Shown here piece after piece: positions 31,377 to 39,432 of a stretch of DNA of 40,304 bases. The DNA comes from Pseudomonadota bacterium (GTDB lineage: Bacteria; Pseudomonadota; Alphaproteobacteria; Rhizobiales; Xanthobacteraceae). Location of the stretch: the NCBI GenBank assembly GCA_023404705.1, contig JAEYAU010000129.1, forward strand, positions 1 to 40,304, in the 5' to 3' direction. The first letter of the stretch is position 1. Each line of letters starts with the position of its first letter. The notes under the pieces were generated by a model, which saw only the letters and a list, made by a program, of their open reading frames with translations, was not told the DNA's origin and did not search any database. A program made the position numbers and the translations under genes.

Positions 31377-32435
31377 TCAGCTGAAGAGGGCGAGCTTCTC
31401 GTCGTCCGAGAGCGCCATGATGGGCGCGAGCGGATCGTGCGCGCTCACAGGGCGCGCGGCGGGCCAGGCCTCGCGCCGTTCGGGCGCGGCGGCAACCGGC
31501 TCGGGCGCGAGGATCTCGGGCTCGGCCGCGATCGCGGGGCTCTCGACAGCCGGCGGCAAATCGAGCGCAGATTCTTCGGCTTCTTCCTCTTCCGCCTGCA
31601 TGGGCTCCGGCTCGGCGGCGACTTCAGTCTCGATCTCGGCCTCGACAACGGTCTCGAGCTCGACCTCGATGTCCACGATCTCGAGATCGTCACGCACCTG
31701 CGCGGCGGCTGCGGCGGCCTGCACGGCCGGACCCATGACCATGTCGACGTCCGACTGGTCGAGGCCCTGTCCGGGCAGCGCCGGGCCGTTCAGCAGCGCG
31801 GCATCGCCCTGGCGCGCCTTCTCGGCCTCCTTGGCCTCCGCGGCCATGGCGCCATCGAGGCCCCAGATGTCGATCATCGCGTTGATGCGGCCCTCCAGGT
31901 AGCGCATCACCTGAATCACCTTGCGGGTGCGCTGGCCGGTCAGATCCTGGAACGAGCAGGCGGTGTAGACGTCGGTCGCCTTGGTATCGAGCAGGTCGCA
32001 GACTTCCGCCTCGACGCCGTGCTCGCGCAGCGTCCAGGCGATCTCCTGGATCTGCTCGGCGGCCGCAAGGATGTCCGAGGTCGCGGACTCGGTCGAGCTC
32101 ACGATGGAGTCGAGCTCCTCGGTCGCCTCGCCGAATTTGCCATGATGCGCGGCGTCCGGCTTGATGGAGGCGATCTCGGCCTTGGTGCGCGAGATTGCCT
32201 TCGACATCTCGATCAGGTCGTACTTGATGCGCTCCGCCGGCTCCGCGGTGCGCTGGCCGCGCAGCGTCGACTCGATGCGGTCGAGCGCGGTCAGCAGCAC
32301 CTGCGTGTTGGCGTGCCGGTTGCGCCGCGCATATTCGGCCAGGAACCAGCGCCCGCGCATGGTCTCCATGACGGCCGACTCGATGGCCTCGTAGTCGGAT
32401 TCATTGAGCGGCGCGTGGACGGGAAGATTCGACAT
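31377..32435 (-). CDS. CheZ-like protein phosphatase with long acidic tail
   Basis: A 352-residue protein. The first ~210 residues form a helical CheZ-type domain with the signature CSFQDLTGQRTRKVIQVM. The FQDLTGQ segment carries the glutamine (Gln163 here) that CheZ inserts into the active site of phospho-CheY. From about residue 240 the chain is a disordered Glu/Ala/Pro-rich linker (EVELETVVEAEIETEVAAEPEP), ending in a short amphipathic peptide ALSDDEKLALFS. That order matches E. coli CheZ, where a C-terminal peptide at the end of a flexible linker docks CheY. No che or flagellar genes are in the window, so the partner response regulator is unknown. ATG at 32435. Confidence 0.83.
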   Translation of the reverse strand: MSNLPVHAPLNESDYEAIESAVMETMRGRWFLAEYARRNRHANTQVLLTALDRIESTLRGQRTAEPAERIKYDLIEMSKAISRTKAEIASIKPDAAHHGKFGEATEELDSIVSSTESATSDILAAAEQIQEIAWTLREHGVEAEVCDLLDTKATDVYTACSFQDLTGQRTRKVIQVMRYLEGRINAMIDIWGLDGAMAAEAKEAEKARQGDAALLNGPALPGQGLDQSDVDMVMGPAVQAAAAAAQVRDDLEIVDIEVELETVVEAEIETEVAAEPEPMQAEEEEAEESALDLPPAVESPAIAAEPEILAPEPVAAAPERREAWPAARPVSAHDPLAPIMALSDDEKLALFS

Positions 32436-32473
32436 TCGATTGGTCCGTGAAACCGGGTCAAAGACCTGCGACG

Positions 32474-33682
32474 ATGCAGCACGAATCGCCACAAATCAGT
32501 TTAATGCCCCATCAACTCCCGACAATCCTTAACGATTCCTTTGCGCTGCGGCTCGCGCTGTTCTACGGCGCGTTGTTCCTCATGGTCGGGATCAATCTGC
32601 CGTTCTTTCCGCTCTGGCTCGAGGCCAAGGGTCTGAGCGCGGCCGCGATCGGTCTTGCGCTCGCGCTGCCGCAACTCGTTCGTATCGCCGCGATTCCGGC
32701 GGCGACGCGGCTCGCGGATCGTTTTGGCGCGTTGCGCGGGGCTTTGGTGGCGGTCGCGGCCGGTGCTGTTGCGGCGCATGCGGCGCTCGGCCTCGCGAAA
32801 AGCGAACTCGCGATCCTGATCTGGATCGCGATCGCCTCGTTCGTGTTCACGCCGGTGGTGCCGTTGTGCGATGCCTATGCGCTGAAAGGTTTGAGCCTAC
32901 GTGGTGTTCCGTACGGACCCGTGCGGCTATGGGGCTCGGCGGCATTCATCCTCGGCAACCTCGGCGCCGGCTTCGCGATCGGATGGCTCGCGGCGATCGA
33001 CCTGATCTGGCTGATCGTGCTCGCGCTGATGCTGCTCGCGCTCGCGGCCGCGGCGCTCGGGCCCGTCGACGTCGCGCCGCGCACGCCCGAGCCGCCGCGC
33101 AAGATCCCGCACCTGATCGGCTCGCCCGCCTTCCTGGCGGTGGCAATCGCGGTGAGCCTGATCCAGGCGAGCCATACGACCTATTACGGGTTCTCCGCGC
33201 TCGACTGGAGCCACAAGGGCTTCGACGGGACCACGATCGGCATGCTTTGGGCGCTCGGCGTCGTCGCCGAGGTGGTGCTGTTCTGGTTCTCGGGCCGGCT
33301 CGCGTTCGGCGCGATGACGATGATTGGCATCGGCGCCGCGAGCGCGGTGCTGCGCTGGAGCGTCATGGCGGTCGATCCGCCGGCGGTGCTGCTGCCGCTC
33401 TTGCAGGTGCTGCACGGACTCTCGTTCGGCGCCACGCATCTCGGCACGATGCAATATCTCGCGCGCGTCGCGCCGGAAGGCGGCCGCGCCACCGCGCAGG
33501 GGGACGTCGCGACCGTCATGGGCCTCGCCAGTGCCGGCGCGCTCTGGATCTCGGGGATGCTCTACGGCCGGTACGGCAGCCTCGCTTACGCCGCGATGGC
33601 CGCAGCCGCGCTTGCAGGTGGCCTCGTCATCGTCCTGGCGGCGCGTCTCAACCGCGCTGCAGAAACGAAAAGCGGAGCGTAG
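32474..33682 (+). CDS. MFS transporter (phenylpropionate-permease-like, MFS_1_like)
   Basis: An approximately 402-residue 12-helix permease. The opening FALRLALFYGALFLMVGINLPFFPLWLEAKGLSAAAIGL is typical of the HcaT/LacY-related group, as are PYGPVRLWGSAAFILGNLGAG and the later HGLSFGATHLGTMQYLARVAP. Substrate unknown; the family includes 3-phenylpropionate permease. Start choice is uncertain: ATG at 32474 (MQHES), ATG at 32504 (MPHQL) and GTG at 32447 are all possible, none with a strong ribosome site. It is divergent from the CheZ-like gene. Confidence 0.87.
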   Translation: MQHESPQISLMPHQLPTILNDSFALRLALFYGALFLMVGINLPFFPLWLEAKGLSAAAIGLALALPQLVRIAAIPAATRLADRFGALRGALVAVAAGAVAAHAALGLAKSELAILIWIAIASFVFTPVVPLCDAYALKGLSLRGVPYGPVRLWGSAAFILGNLGAGFAIGWLAAIDLIWLIVLALMLLALAAAALGPVDVAPRTPEPPRKIPHLIGSPAFLAVAIAVSLIQASHTTYYGFSALDWSHKGFDGTTIGMLWALGVVAEVVLFWFSGRLAFGAMTMIGIGAASAVLRWSVMAVDPPAVLLPLLQVLHGLSFGATHLGTMQYLARVAPEGGRATAQGDVATVMGLASAGALWISGMLYGRYGSLAYAAMAAAALAGGLVIVLAARLNRAAETKSGA

Positions 33683-33699
33683 CTGCCGCCACGCTCCGC
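33660..33699 (-). terminator. Intrinsic terminator for the minus-strand ClpP-like gene
   Basis: GCGGAGCGT (33672-33680) and ACGCTCCGC (33691-33699) make a perfect 9-bp stem with a 10-nt loop. Read on the minus strand the stem is followed by TTTTCGTTTCT, a fair U-tract. It lies 30 bp past the stop at 33729. The stem also overlaps the stop codon of the convergent MFS gene. Confidence 0.65.
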
Positions 33700-33728
33700 C
33701 TAACGCGCTCGCCCTCGTGATCAGTCGA

Positions 33729-34160
33729 TCAGCGGCAAGGCTGATACATGGACGCGAGCTCGCGCCCGCTGAGATAGATCATGCGCCCCGAGAGACCGCC
33801 CTTGCGGGCGATCCAGCGTTTGACCTTGCTCGGATAGATTCCCATCATCAGCTGCGTCGCGCGCGGGAAGGGCGAAGGACGTCCGCTCTCATCGGGCAGC
33901 CAAGCGGCATGGAAGCCGAGCCGCGCCCGCGGCGTCACGCAGATGCGCTCGCGCGGCACGACGCCGAGCACGAGCGTGCAGGCCGAGAGGCAAGGCCCGT
34001 CGATGATGACGTTCTCGCCTGAGCTGCGCACCATCGCGTACTGATGAAGGTAGTGGCCGATTTGTCCGCCGTTATCCTGCGAGATGCGCACGCCGGCGGT
34101 TGCGGTTGTGAAGCTGAGCATCGTGATGACGAAGCCCAGGACGATCGCACAGATTCCCAT
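33729..34160 (-). CDS. Secreted ClpP-like (COG3904-type) conserved protein
   Basis: A 143-residue protein with an N-terminal signal/anchor (MGICAIVLGFVITMLSFTTATAG). The centre, VIIDGPCLSACTLVLGVVPRERICV, resembles the serine-containing SAC motif of periplasmic ClpP/crotonase-like proteins (COG3904). ARLGFHAAW then supplies a His at the spacing expected for a catalytic partner. The end reads GGLSGRMIYLSGRELASMYQPCR. Three mature-domain cysteines besides that in the signal may form disulfides. Function is unknown; protease activity is not established. ATG at 34160 follows a strong GGGGAGGA site. A terminator lies downstream. Confidence 0.72.
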   Translation of the reverse strand: MGICAIVLGFVITMLSFTTATAGVRISQDNGGQIGHYLHQYAMVRSSGENVIIDGPCLSACTLVLGVVPRERICVTPRARLGFHAAWLPDESGRPSPFPRATQLMMGIYPSKVKRWIARKGGLSGRMIYLSGRELASMYQPCR

Positions 34161-34305
34161 GGTCCTCCCCGTAGTCTCGACGTTCCCCGCACGAACTGTA
34201 GTGCAACAATCGCGTCGCGTGGAAGTGCAAAGACGATGCCGAGGCGAGATCGTCACAGACGTTGCGAGAGGGTGACATCGGGGAAACTACGGGAGCGTAG
34301 TTGTC

Positions 34306-35289
34306 TCAGCCCCAGAGCGCGGGTAGCGCGGGATGCACGAGGCTGCCCTCGTAGCGCAGGCCGTCCGGCCGATCGCGCGCGAGGAGCAAGGCACCATCGA
34401 GGTCGACCACGCGGGCGCGCTGGGCGACCAGCAGCGCAGGCGCCATGGCGAGCGACGTCGCCACCATGCAGCCAACCATCAGCGCAAAGCCGAGACGCTC
34501 GGCCTCGCGCGCCATGGCGAGAGCTTCCGTCAATCCGCCGGTCTTGTCGAGCTTGATGTTCACGGCGTCGTACTTGCCGCCTAAGCCCGCAAGGGACGCC
34601 CGATCGTGCACGCTCTCGTCGGCACATACCGGAATCGGGCGCGCAACCGCGGCGAGCGCGTCGTCCTGGCCGGCGGGCAAGGGCTGCTCCACCAGCGTTA
34701 CGCCGGCGGCCGCGCAGGCCGCGAGATTGGCCGCGAGGTTCTCGGGCGACCAGGCTTCGTTGGCATCGACGATCAGCTCGGCTGCGGGCGCCGCCGTGCG
34801 GACGGCGCCGATCCGCTCGGGATCGCCATCGCCGCCAAGCTTCACCTTGAGGAGCTTCCGCCCCGCGGCCTTTGCGGCGGCGTCTCCCATCGCGGCGGGT
34901 GTGCCGAGAGAGATCGTGTAAGCGGTCACGCGCGGCTCAGGCTGGGGCAGGCCCGCGAGGGCGTGCACGGGCTGGCCGACCCGCTTGGCCTCGAGATCCC
35001 AGAAGGCGCAATCCAGGGCGTTACGGGCCGCGCCGGGCGGCATCGCCTGCTGCAGGGCGGTCCGGTCGAGGCCCTCCGCGACGCGCCCGCGCATTGACTC
35101 GAGGGCAGCCGCAACGCCTTCGACGGTTTCGCCGTACCTCGCGTAAGGGACGCATTCGCCGCGGCCGCGCCAGGCGCCGTCCGCGAGCTCGGCGACCACG
35201 ACCGCGGCCTCGGTCTTACTGCCACGCGCGATGGTGAAGGCCCCCGCGATGGGCCAGCGCTCCGTGTGGACCGTCAGCGATGCCGCCAT
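34306..35289 (-). CDS. Enolase-superfamily dipeptide epimerase / N-acetyl-D-glutamate racemase (DgcA-like)
   Basis: A 327-residue muconate-lactonizing-type enolase family protein. Catalytic lysines are in LLKVKLGG (KxK). Metal ligands follow as Asp in IVDANEAW, Glu in LVEQPLP and Asp in VCADESV. The second-face lysine is in VNIKLDKTGGLTEAL. The order matches L-Ala-D/L-Glu epimerases and the alphaproteobacterial DgcA racemase, which act in recycling of peptidoglycan peptides or D-Glu use. The specific substrate is not decided by sequence. ATG at 35289. It is divergent from mlaE. Confidence 0.88.
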   Translation of the reverse strand: MAASLTVHTERWPIAGAFTIARGSKTEAAVVVAELADGAWRGRGECVPYARYGETVEGVAAALESMRGRVAEGLDRTALQQAMPPGAARNALDCAFWDLEAKRVGQPVHALAGLPQPEPRVTAYTISLGTPAAMGDAAAKAAGRKLLKVKLGGDGDPERIGAVRTAAPAAELIVDANEAWSPENLAANLAACAAAGVTLVEQPLPAGQDDALAAVARPIPVCADESVHDRASLAGLGGKYDAVNIKLDKTGGLTEALAMAREAERLGFALMVGCMVATSLAMAPALLVAQRARVVDLDGALLLARDRPDGLRYEGSLVHPALPALWG

Positions 35290-35349
35290 GAGTGTCCCGT
35301 GATGTGGCGCGAAAGCCTCTCCCACAGGAGAAATATGGGCGCAAGTGTC

Positions 35350-35379
35350 TGTTCGGGCTAGCCTTCACTGGCCCGAACA
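35350..35379. promoter_or_regulatory. 9-bp inverted repeat in the dgcA-like/mlaE divergent region
   Basis: TGTTCGGGC (35350-35358) and GCCCGAACA (35371-35379) are perfect complements with a 12-bp spacer. The site is 61-93 bp from the two divergent start codons, where an operator could serve both. A leader hairpin is also possible. Confidence 0.4.
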
Positions 35380-35442
35380 CAGGTTGGCGCATAGGTTATG
35401 GTGGGATTCCGGCCGCCTCGGCGGGCGGCGCAGAGGGGCCAG

Positions 35443-36576
35443 ATGAGCGAACCGCTGCTGAGGAGCACGATTCGGGGCGAGCAGCTGGAGCTCGCCGGCG
35501 CCGGCGCGTGGACCGCGGATCATGCGGGCGCTCTGGAGGCGCTGGTCGAGAGCGTCGGCTGCCAGCGCGCTTCGGTGCGCGCGGTCGCGATCGACATGGC
35601 GCAGGTGGAGCGGCTGGATACCTTCGGGGCCTGGCTGCTCGAACGGATGGTGCGCTTCTGGACCGACGGCGGCGCCGACGCGCGCATCCAGGGCCTGCCG
35701 GAGCATTACCGCGGCCTCATCGAGGAGGTGCACCAAGCCAACCGCGCCTCCGCGGAGAAGCGCCGGGCCGCGCCAGCGTTCATCGAAATCCTCGGCAGCA
35801 TCGGCCGCACCATGGTCGAGGTCGGCCAGGACCTGCTGCGCTTCGTGCAGATGCTGGGCGAGCTCGCCGCCACCATCCTGCGGATCTTCGTCCATCCGCG
35901 TGTGCTGCGGCTCACGTCGGTGGTGCATCACCTCGACCGCGTCGGCTGGCAGGCGGTGCCGATCATCCTGCTGATCACGTTCCTGATCGGCGCGATCATC
36001 GCGCAGCAGGGCATCTTCCATTTCCGCAAGTTCGGCGCCGACGTCTACGTGGTCGACATGGTCGGCATCCTGGTGCTGCGCGAGGTCGGCGTGCTGATCG
36101 TCACCGTGATGGTCGCGGGCCGTTCGGGCAGCGCCTACACGGCGGAGCTCGGCTCCATGCGCATGCGTGAGGAGGTCGATGCGCTGCGCACCATGGGCTT
36201 CGATCCGACCGAGGTGCTGATCCTGCCGCGCGTCATCGCACTGGTCATCGCGCTGCCAATCCTCACCTTCCTCGGCTCGATGGCGGCGCTCTACGGCGGC
36301 GGCCTCGTCTGCTGGCTCTATGGCGGCATCAGTCCGGACATCTTCCTCGCGCGCCTCAAAGAGGCTATCTCGATCGATCACTTCCAGGTCGGCATGATCA
36401 AGGCGCCGTTCATGGCGCTGGTGATCGGCATCGTCGCTTGCGTCGAGGGCCTGCAAGTGAAGGGCAGCGCCGAGTCGCTCGGCCTGCAGACCACCTCGTC
36501 GGTGGTGAAATCGATCTTCCTCGTCATCGTGCTCGATGGCGCCTTCGCCATGTTCTTCGCGTCGATCGGAAAGTGA
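35443..36576 (+). CDS. mlaE: MlaE-family lipid ABC permease with N-terminal STAS domain
   Basis: A 377-residue inner-membrane permease for phospholipid transport between the two membranes. The N-terminal ~105 residues form a STAS-like domain (VRAVAIDMAQVERLDTFGAWLLERM), a fusion common in alphaproteobacteria; in E. coli STAS is a separate protein, MlaB. The MlaE domain (about 135-375) has the conserved ELGSMRMREEVDALRTMGFDPTEVLILPRVIA, plus five hydrophobic segments. ATG at 35443. The ATPase gene follows after 2 bp. Confidence 0.93.
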   Translation: MSEPLLRSTIRGEQLELAGAGAWTADHAGALEALVESVGCQRASVRAVAIDMAQVERLDTFGAWLLERMVRFWTDGGADARIQGLPEHYRGLIEEVHQANRASAEKRRAAPAFIEILGSIGRTMVEVGQDLLRFVQMLGELAATILRIFVHPRVLRLTSVVHHLDRVGWQAVPIILLITFLIGAIIAQQGIFHFRKFGADVYVVDMVGILVLREVGVLIVTVMVAGRSGSAYTAELGSMRMREEVDALRTMGFDPTEVLILPRVIALVIALPILTFLGSMAALYGGGLVCWLYGGISPDIFLARLKEAISIDHFQVGMIKAPFMALVIGIVACVEGLQVKGSAESLGLQTTSSVVKSIFLVIVLDGAFAMFFASIGK

Positions 36577-36578
36577 GC

Positions 36579-37358
36579 ATGGCGTCGTCGTCCAATGAGA
36601 GCGTGATCCGCGTGCGTGACCTCGTGGTCGGCTTCGGCCAGACGCGCGTGCTCGATCATCTCTCGCTCGACGTCTTCCGCGGCGAGATCCTCGGCTTCGT
36701 CGGCGGTTCGGGCGCCGGCAAGTCGGTGCTGATGCGCACCATCATCGGCCTCTTGCCGAAGCGCGAGGGCACGATCGAGGTGTTCGGCCTCGACGTGGAC
36801 CAGATCGGCGACGCCGAGCGCCGCCGCAAGATCGAGCGACGCTGGGGCATTCTGTTCCAGCAAGGCGCGCTGTTCTCCTCGCTCACGGTGCGGCAGAACG
36901 TGCAGTTCCCGATGCGCGAATATCTCAAGCTCTCGGATCGCCTGATGGACGAGGTCGCGATGGCGAAGCTCGAGATGGTGGGACTGCGGCCGGACGTCGG
37001 CGATAAGTTTCCCTCGGAGCTGTCGGGCGGGATGACCAAGCGCGTGGCGCTCGCGCGCGCGCTGGCACTCGATCCCGAGATCGTCTTTCTCGACGAGCCG
37101 ACCTCGGGCCTCGATCCGATCGGCGCCGGCGAGTTCGACGAGCTGATCCGCACCCTGCAGCGGACCTTGGGACTGACGGTCTTCATGGTCACGCACGACC
37201 TCGACAGCCTGCACACGGTCTGCGACCGGATCGCCGCGCTTGCGGACGGCCGCGTCATTGCGGCCGGGCCGATGGCGACCATGCTGGCCTCGGAGCATCC
37301 CTGGCTGGCGGCCTATTTCCGCGGCAAGCGCGCCCGGATGATCAACGCCCAGATTTGA
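36579..37358 (+). CDS. mlaF: MlaF-family ABC transporter ATPase
   Basis: A 259-residue ATPase partner of MlaE. Walker A is GGSGAGKS, the Q-loop region LFQQGALFSSLTV, the signature ELSGGMTKRVALARAL, Walker B IVFLDEPTSGLDP and the H-loop MVTHDLDSL. The GMTKR signature with FQQGALFSSLTV is typical of the Mla/Mce-type ATPases. It starts 2 bp after mlaE. The usual next gene, mlaD (MCE-domain substrate-binding protein), is missing; a sigma factor comes instead. Confidence 0.94.
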   Translation: MASSSNESVIRVRDLVVGFGQTRVLDHLSLDVFRGEILGFVGGSGAGKSVLMRTIIGLLPKREGTIEVFGLDVDQIGDAERRRKIERRWGILFQQGALFSSLTVRQNVQFPMREYLKLSDRLMDEVAMAKLEMVGLRPDVGDKFPSELSGGMTKRVALARALALDPEIVFLDEPTSGLDPIGAGEFDELIRTLQRTLGLTVFMVTHDLDSLHTVCDRIAALADGRVIAAGPMATMLASEHPWLAAYFRGKRARMINAQI

Positions 37359-37515
37359 GCACGAGGCGCTGGCCGCGGTCGTTTGCGGTATTATAGTAAG
37401 CATTCCGAAGGATTTCTCCGAAGCGCCCGTATCATGGGCACAGGCGGCGCTGCCTCGAGGAGGGGTGCTGCCGGCGGTTCCGGTCCGCGCGGCGGACGGG
37501 TTACACAGGGGCGGC

Positions 37516-38091
37516 ATGCTCGAGAGGGAGAGCGATGAGGAGCTCATGGCGCGGGTCGCCTCGGGCGATCACCCGGCGTTCCGCCGTCTCATGGCGCTCC
37601 ATATGGGCCGTGCCCTGCGGGTGGCCGAGAGCGTCGTGCGCAACACCGGCGAGGCCGACGACATCGCGCAGGAGGCCTTCATCCGGATCTGGCGCAGCGC
37701 CGGCGCCTTCGATCCGAGCCGCGCGCGCTTCACGACCTGGATGCACCGCATCGTGGTCAATCTCGCGATCGACCGGCGCCGCCGCGTGGGCAGCGACGCG
37801 GTGGAGATCAGCGAGGACATTCCCTGCGACGAGAGCGGCGCGCTCGACGTGCTCATCGCGGCGGAGCAGCAGCGAGCCGTGCAGGTCGCGCTCGCGCAGC
37901 TGCCGGAGCGCCAGCGCGCCGCGATCGCGTTGTTTCATTTCGAGGGCCTCAGCGGACGCGCGAGCGCCGAGGCCATGAACCTGAGCGAATCCGCGTTCGA
38001 TTCACTGCTCACGCGCGCACGAACAACATTGAAGCACCGCGTGCGCGAGGTGCTCCGGGGCACCGGGAGGAAACTCGATGAGGCTGGATGA
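37516..38091 (+). CDS. ECF-type RNA polymerase sigma factor
   Basis: A 191-residue sigma-70 family protein with only regions 2 and 4. Region 2 (about residues 20-85) includes EADDIAQEAFIRIWRSAGAF and ARFTTWMHRIVVNLAIDRRRR. Region 4 (about 120-180) includes LPERQRAAIALFHFEGLSGRASAEAMNLSESAFDSLLTRARTTL. ATG at 37516 was chosen over a GTG at 37465 that is too close to its purine-rich tract. Its stop lies inside the start region of the next gene (14-bp overlap), the normal arrangement for a sigma/anti-sigma pair. A TATTAT -10-like element is at 37390-37395. Confidence 0.93.
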   Translation: MLERESDEELMARVASGDHPAFRRLMALHMGRALRVAESVVRNTGEADDIAQEAFIRIWRSAGAFDPSRARFTTWMHRIVVNLAIDRRRRVGSDAVEISEDIPCDESGALDVLIAAEQQRAVQVALAQLPERQRAAIALFHFEGLSGRASAEAMNLSESAFDSLLTRARTTLKHRVREVLRGTGRKLDEAG

Positions 38092-38509
38092 ATTCCGACG
38101 ACTGGCCGAAGCGCGCGGCAGCAATCTCGCGCGCTGGCCCGAGCATCTGCGCGAGGAGGCGGAAGCTGTCGCGCGCACCGCTGAGGGCGCGGCGATCCTT
38201 GCGGAAGCCGGGGAGCTCGACCGGATGCTGATCAGTGCCGCGCCGCGCATCGACGGCGCGCGCGTCGAGCGCGCGATCCATGGCGTGGTGACGCGCCTGG
38301 CGCAGCCGCAGCCGCGCCGGCGTCTCGGGCTCATCGGCCTGATGGAGGGCTGGTTCATTCCGGCCGCCGGCTTCGCCTGCGCGGCGTTGATCGGCGCGCT
38401 GATCGGCTTTGCGGATCCGATCGGAATCGATCAGGCCGATGACGACATGCGCACCGTGATCTCCATGATCATCGACACCGAAACCATCCCGCAGGACGTC
38501 GTGCAATGA
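38078..38509 (+). CDS. Single-TM protein, putative anti-sigma factor
   Basis: A 143-residue protein. The N-terminal ~85 residues are soluble and helical (MRLDEFRRLAEARGSNLARWP), with one transmembrane helix at about 95-115 (IPAAGFACAALIGALIGF) and a short acidic periplasmic tail (DQADDDMRTVISMII). The order (cytoplasmic helices, one TM) and the 14-bp overlap with the sigma gene make an anti-sigma role likely. It lacks the HxxxCxxC zinc motif of ZAS anti-sigmas. It resembles CnrY-like membrane anti-sigmas in layout only; no family is firmly recognised. The end overlaps the next gene by 4 bp (ATGA). Confidence 0.75.
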   Translation: MRLDEFRRLAEARGSNLARWPEHLREEAEAVARTAEGAAILAEAGELDRMLISAAPRIDGARVERAIHGVVTRLAQPQPRRRLGLIGLMEGWFIPAAGFACAALIGALIGFADPIGIDQADDDMRTVISMIIDTETIPQDVVQ

Positions 38510-38967
38510 CCGAGACAATGACGGCTCCCGCCGTGAAGCGACCGTGGCTCGGCCGCACCGTGCTGACCCTGTCGCTCGCCGTCAATGTGCTGCTCGTGAG
38601 CTTCATCTGCGTGGTGGGCTACAAGCGCTTTATGTGGCGCAGCGCCATGGAGTCGCCGCCGAAGGTGATACAAATCGTCAAGAAGCGTCTGCCGGAAGCC
38701 GACCGCGCGGTGCTCGATCAGGTCTATCGCGGCAAGGAGCGCGAGTTCGTCGTCGCGCAGGCCGAGTTCGACAAGGCCTTGCGCGCCGCCGTCGCGCTTG
38801 TGGGGCGGCCGGAGCTCGATGCCGCCGCCCTGCGGGCGACCGTGAAGACCGCGCGGGACAAGAAACTGCGCGTCGCGGACCTGACGATCGACACCTTCCT
38901 CGAAACGCTCACGCAGATCTCGCCGGAAGCGCGGCGCGACCTCGCGCGCAAATTCCGCATGTGGTGA
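38506..38967 (+). CDS. Periplasmic CnrX/Metal_resist-like sensor protein
   Basis: A 153-residue membrane-anchored protein. One TM helix (about residues 18-40, TVLTLSLAVNVLLVSFICVVGY) is followed by a helical periplasmic domain ending TFLETLTQISPEARRDLARKFRMW, the SPEARR pattern of the CnrX/CpxP/Spy-like heavy-metal-resistance family. The whole protein has no histidine, whereas CnrX binds Ni/Co through several. It therefore probably senses something other than Ni/Co. ATGA overlap with the putative anti-sigma gene gives strict coupling of sigma, anti-sigma and sensor. Confidence 0.85.
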   Translation: MTETMTAPAVKRPWLGRTVLTLSLAVNVLLVSFICVVGYKRFMWRSAMESPPKVIQIVKKRLPEADRAVLDQVYRGKEREFVVAQAEFDKALRAAVALVGRPELDAAALRATVKTARDKKLRVADLTIDTFLETLTQISPEARRDLARKFRMW

Positions 38968-39028
38968 GCAACGGAAAGCGCGTGCATCTCCCGTATCAGG
39001 GGCCGGGACCTCGAGAGGAGATGCAGGA

Positions 39029-39286
39029 ATGCGCAAGTTCGTTGCTCGCGCCGCGTTGAGTGTGGTGCCCCTGGTTCTCGCGGCTGCGCCGGCGCGCGCC
39101 ACCGACGTCACCGTGGCGGTGCAGCCCGTCTACTATGCGGGCCCGGTCTATCGCACCTATCCGTATCCGCCGCCCGTCTATTATCCGCGCGTCTATGTGG
39201 CGCCGGTCTACGCCGCGCCGCACTGCTATCGCAGCAAACGCGTGCATCCCGACGGCACCGTAGTCTACCGCCGCGTCTGTGTCTGA
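39029..39286 (+). CDS. Small secreted Tyr/Pro-rich protein
   Basis: An 85-residue protein with a Sec signal (MRKFVARAALSVVPLVLAAAPARA). The mature part is a Tyr-Pro-Val repeat (YYAGPVYRTYPYPPPVYYP; VYVAPVYAAP) and a small C-terminal unit CYRSKRVHPDGTVVYRRVCV whose two cysteines may pair. Similar small proteins are common in Rhizobiales and are of unknown function. A GAGAGGAGA ribosome site precedes ATG 39029. It follows the sensor gene by 61 bp and may be a target of the sigma factor. Confidence 0.78.
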   Translation: MRKFVARAALSVVPLVLAAAPARATDVTVAVQPVYYAGPVYRTYPYPPPVYYPRVYVAPVYAAPHCYRSKRVHPDGTVVYRRVCV

Positions 39287-39432
39287 CGTGGCCGCGGACG
39301 GCGGCTCCCCGCCGGGTCGATTGAGGTCTTTCCGAACACAGGTCCCCGCTCGGAACTGCGCCTCGGATCGGCCATGCCGCCGTCCGCACCTTTCTCCCCG
39401 CTCATCAATTCTCATGCCGGACTGGAGTCAGG

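Noticed and set aside
37359..37515. ECF-type autoregulatory promoter before the sigma gene
   Set aside because: TATTAT at 37390-37395 and repeated CCGAAG words are present, but no GGAAC-like -35 with a proper -10 was found.
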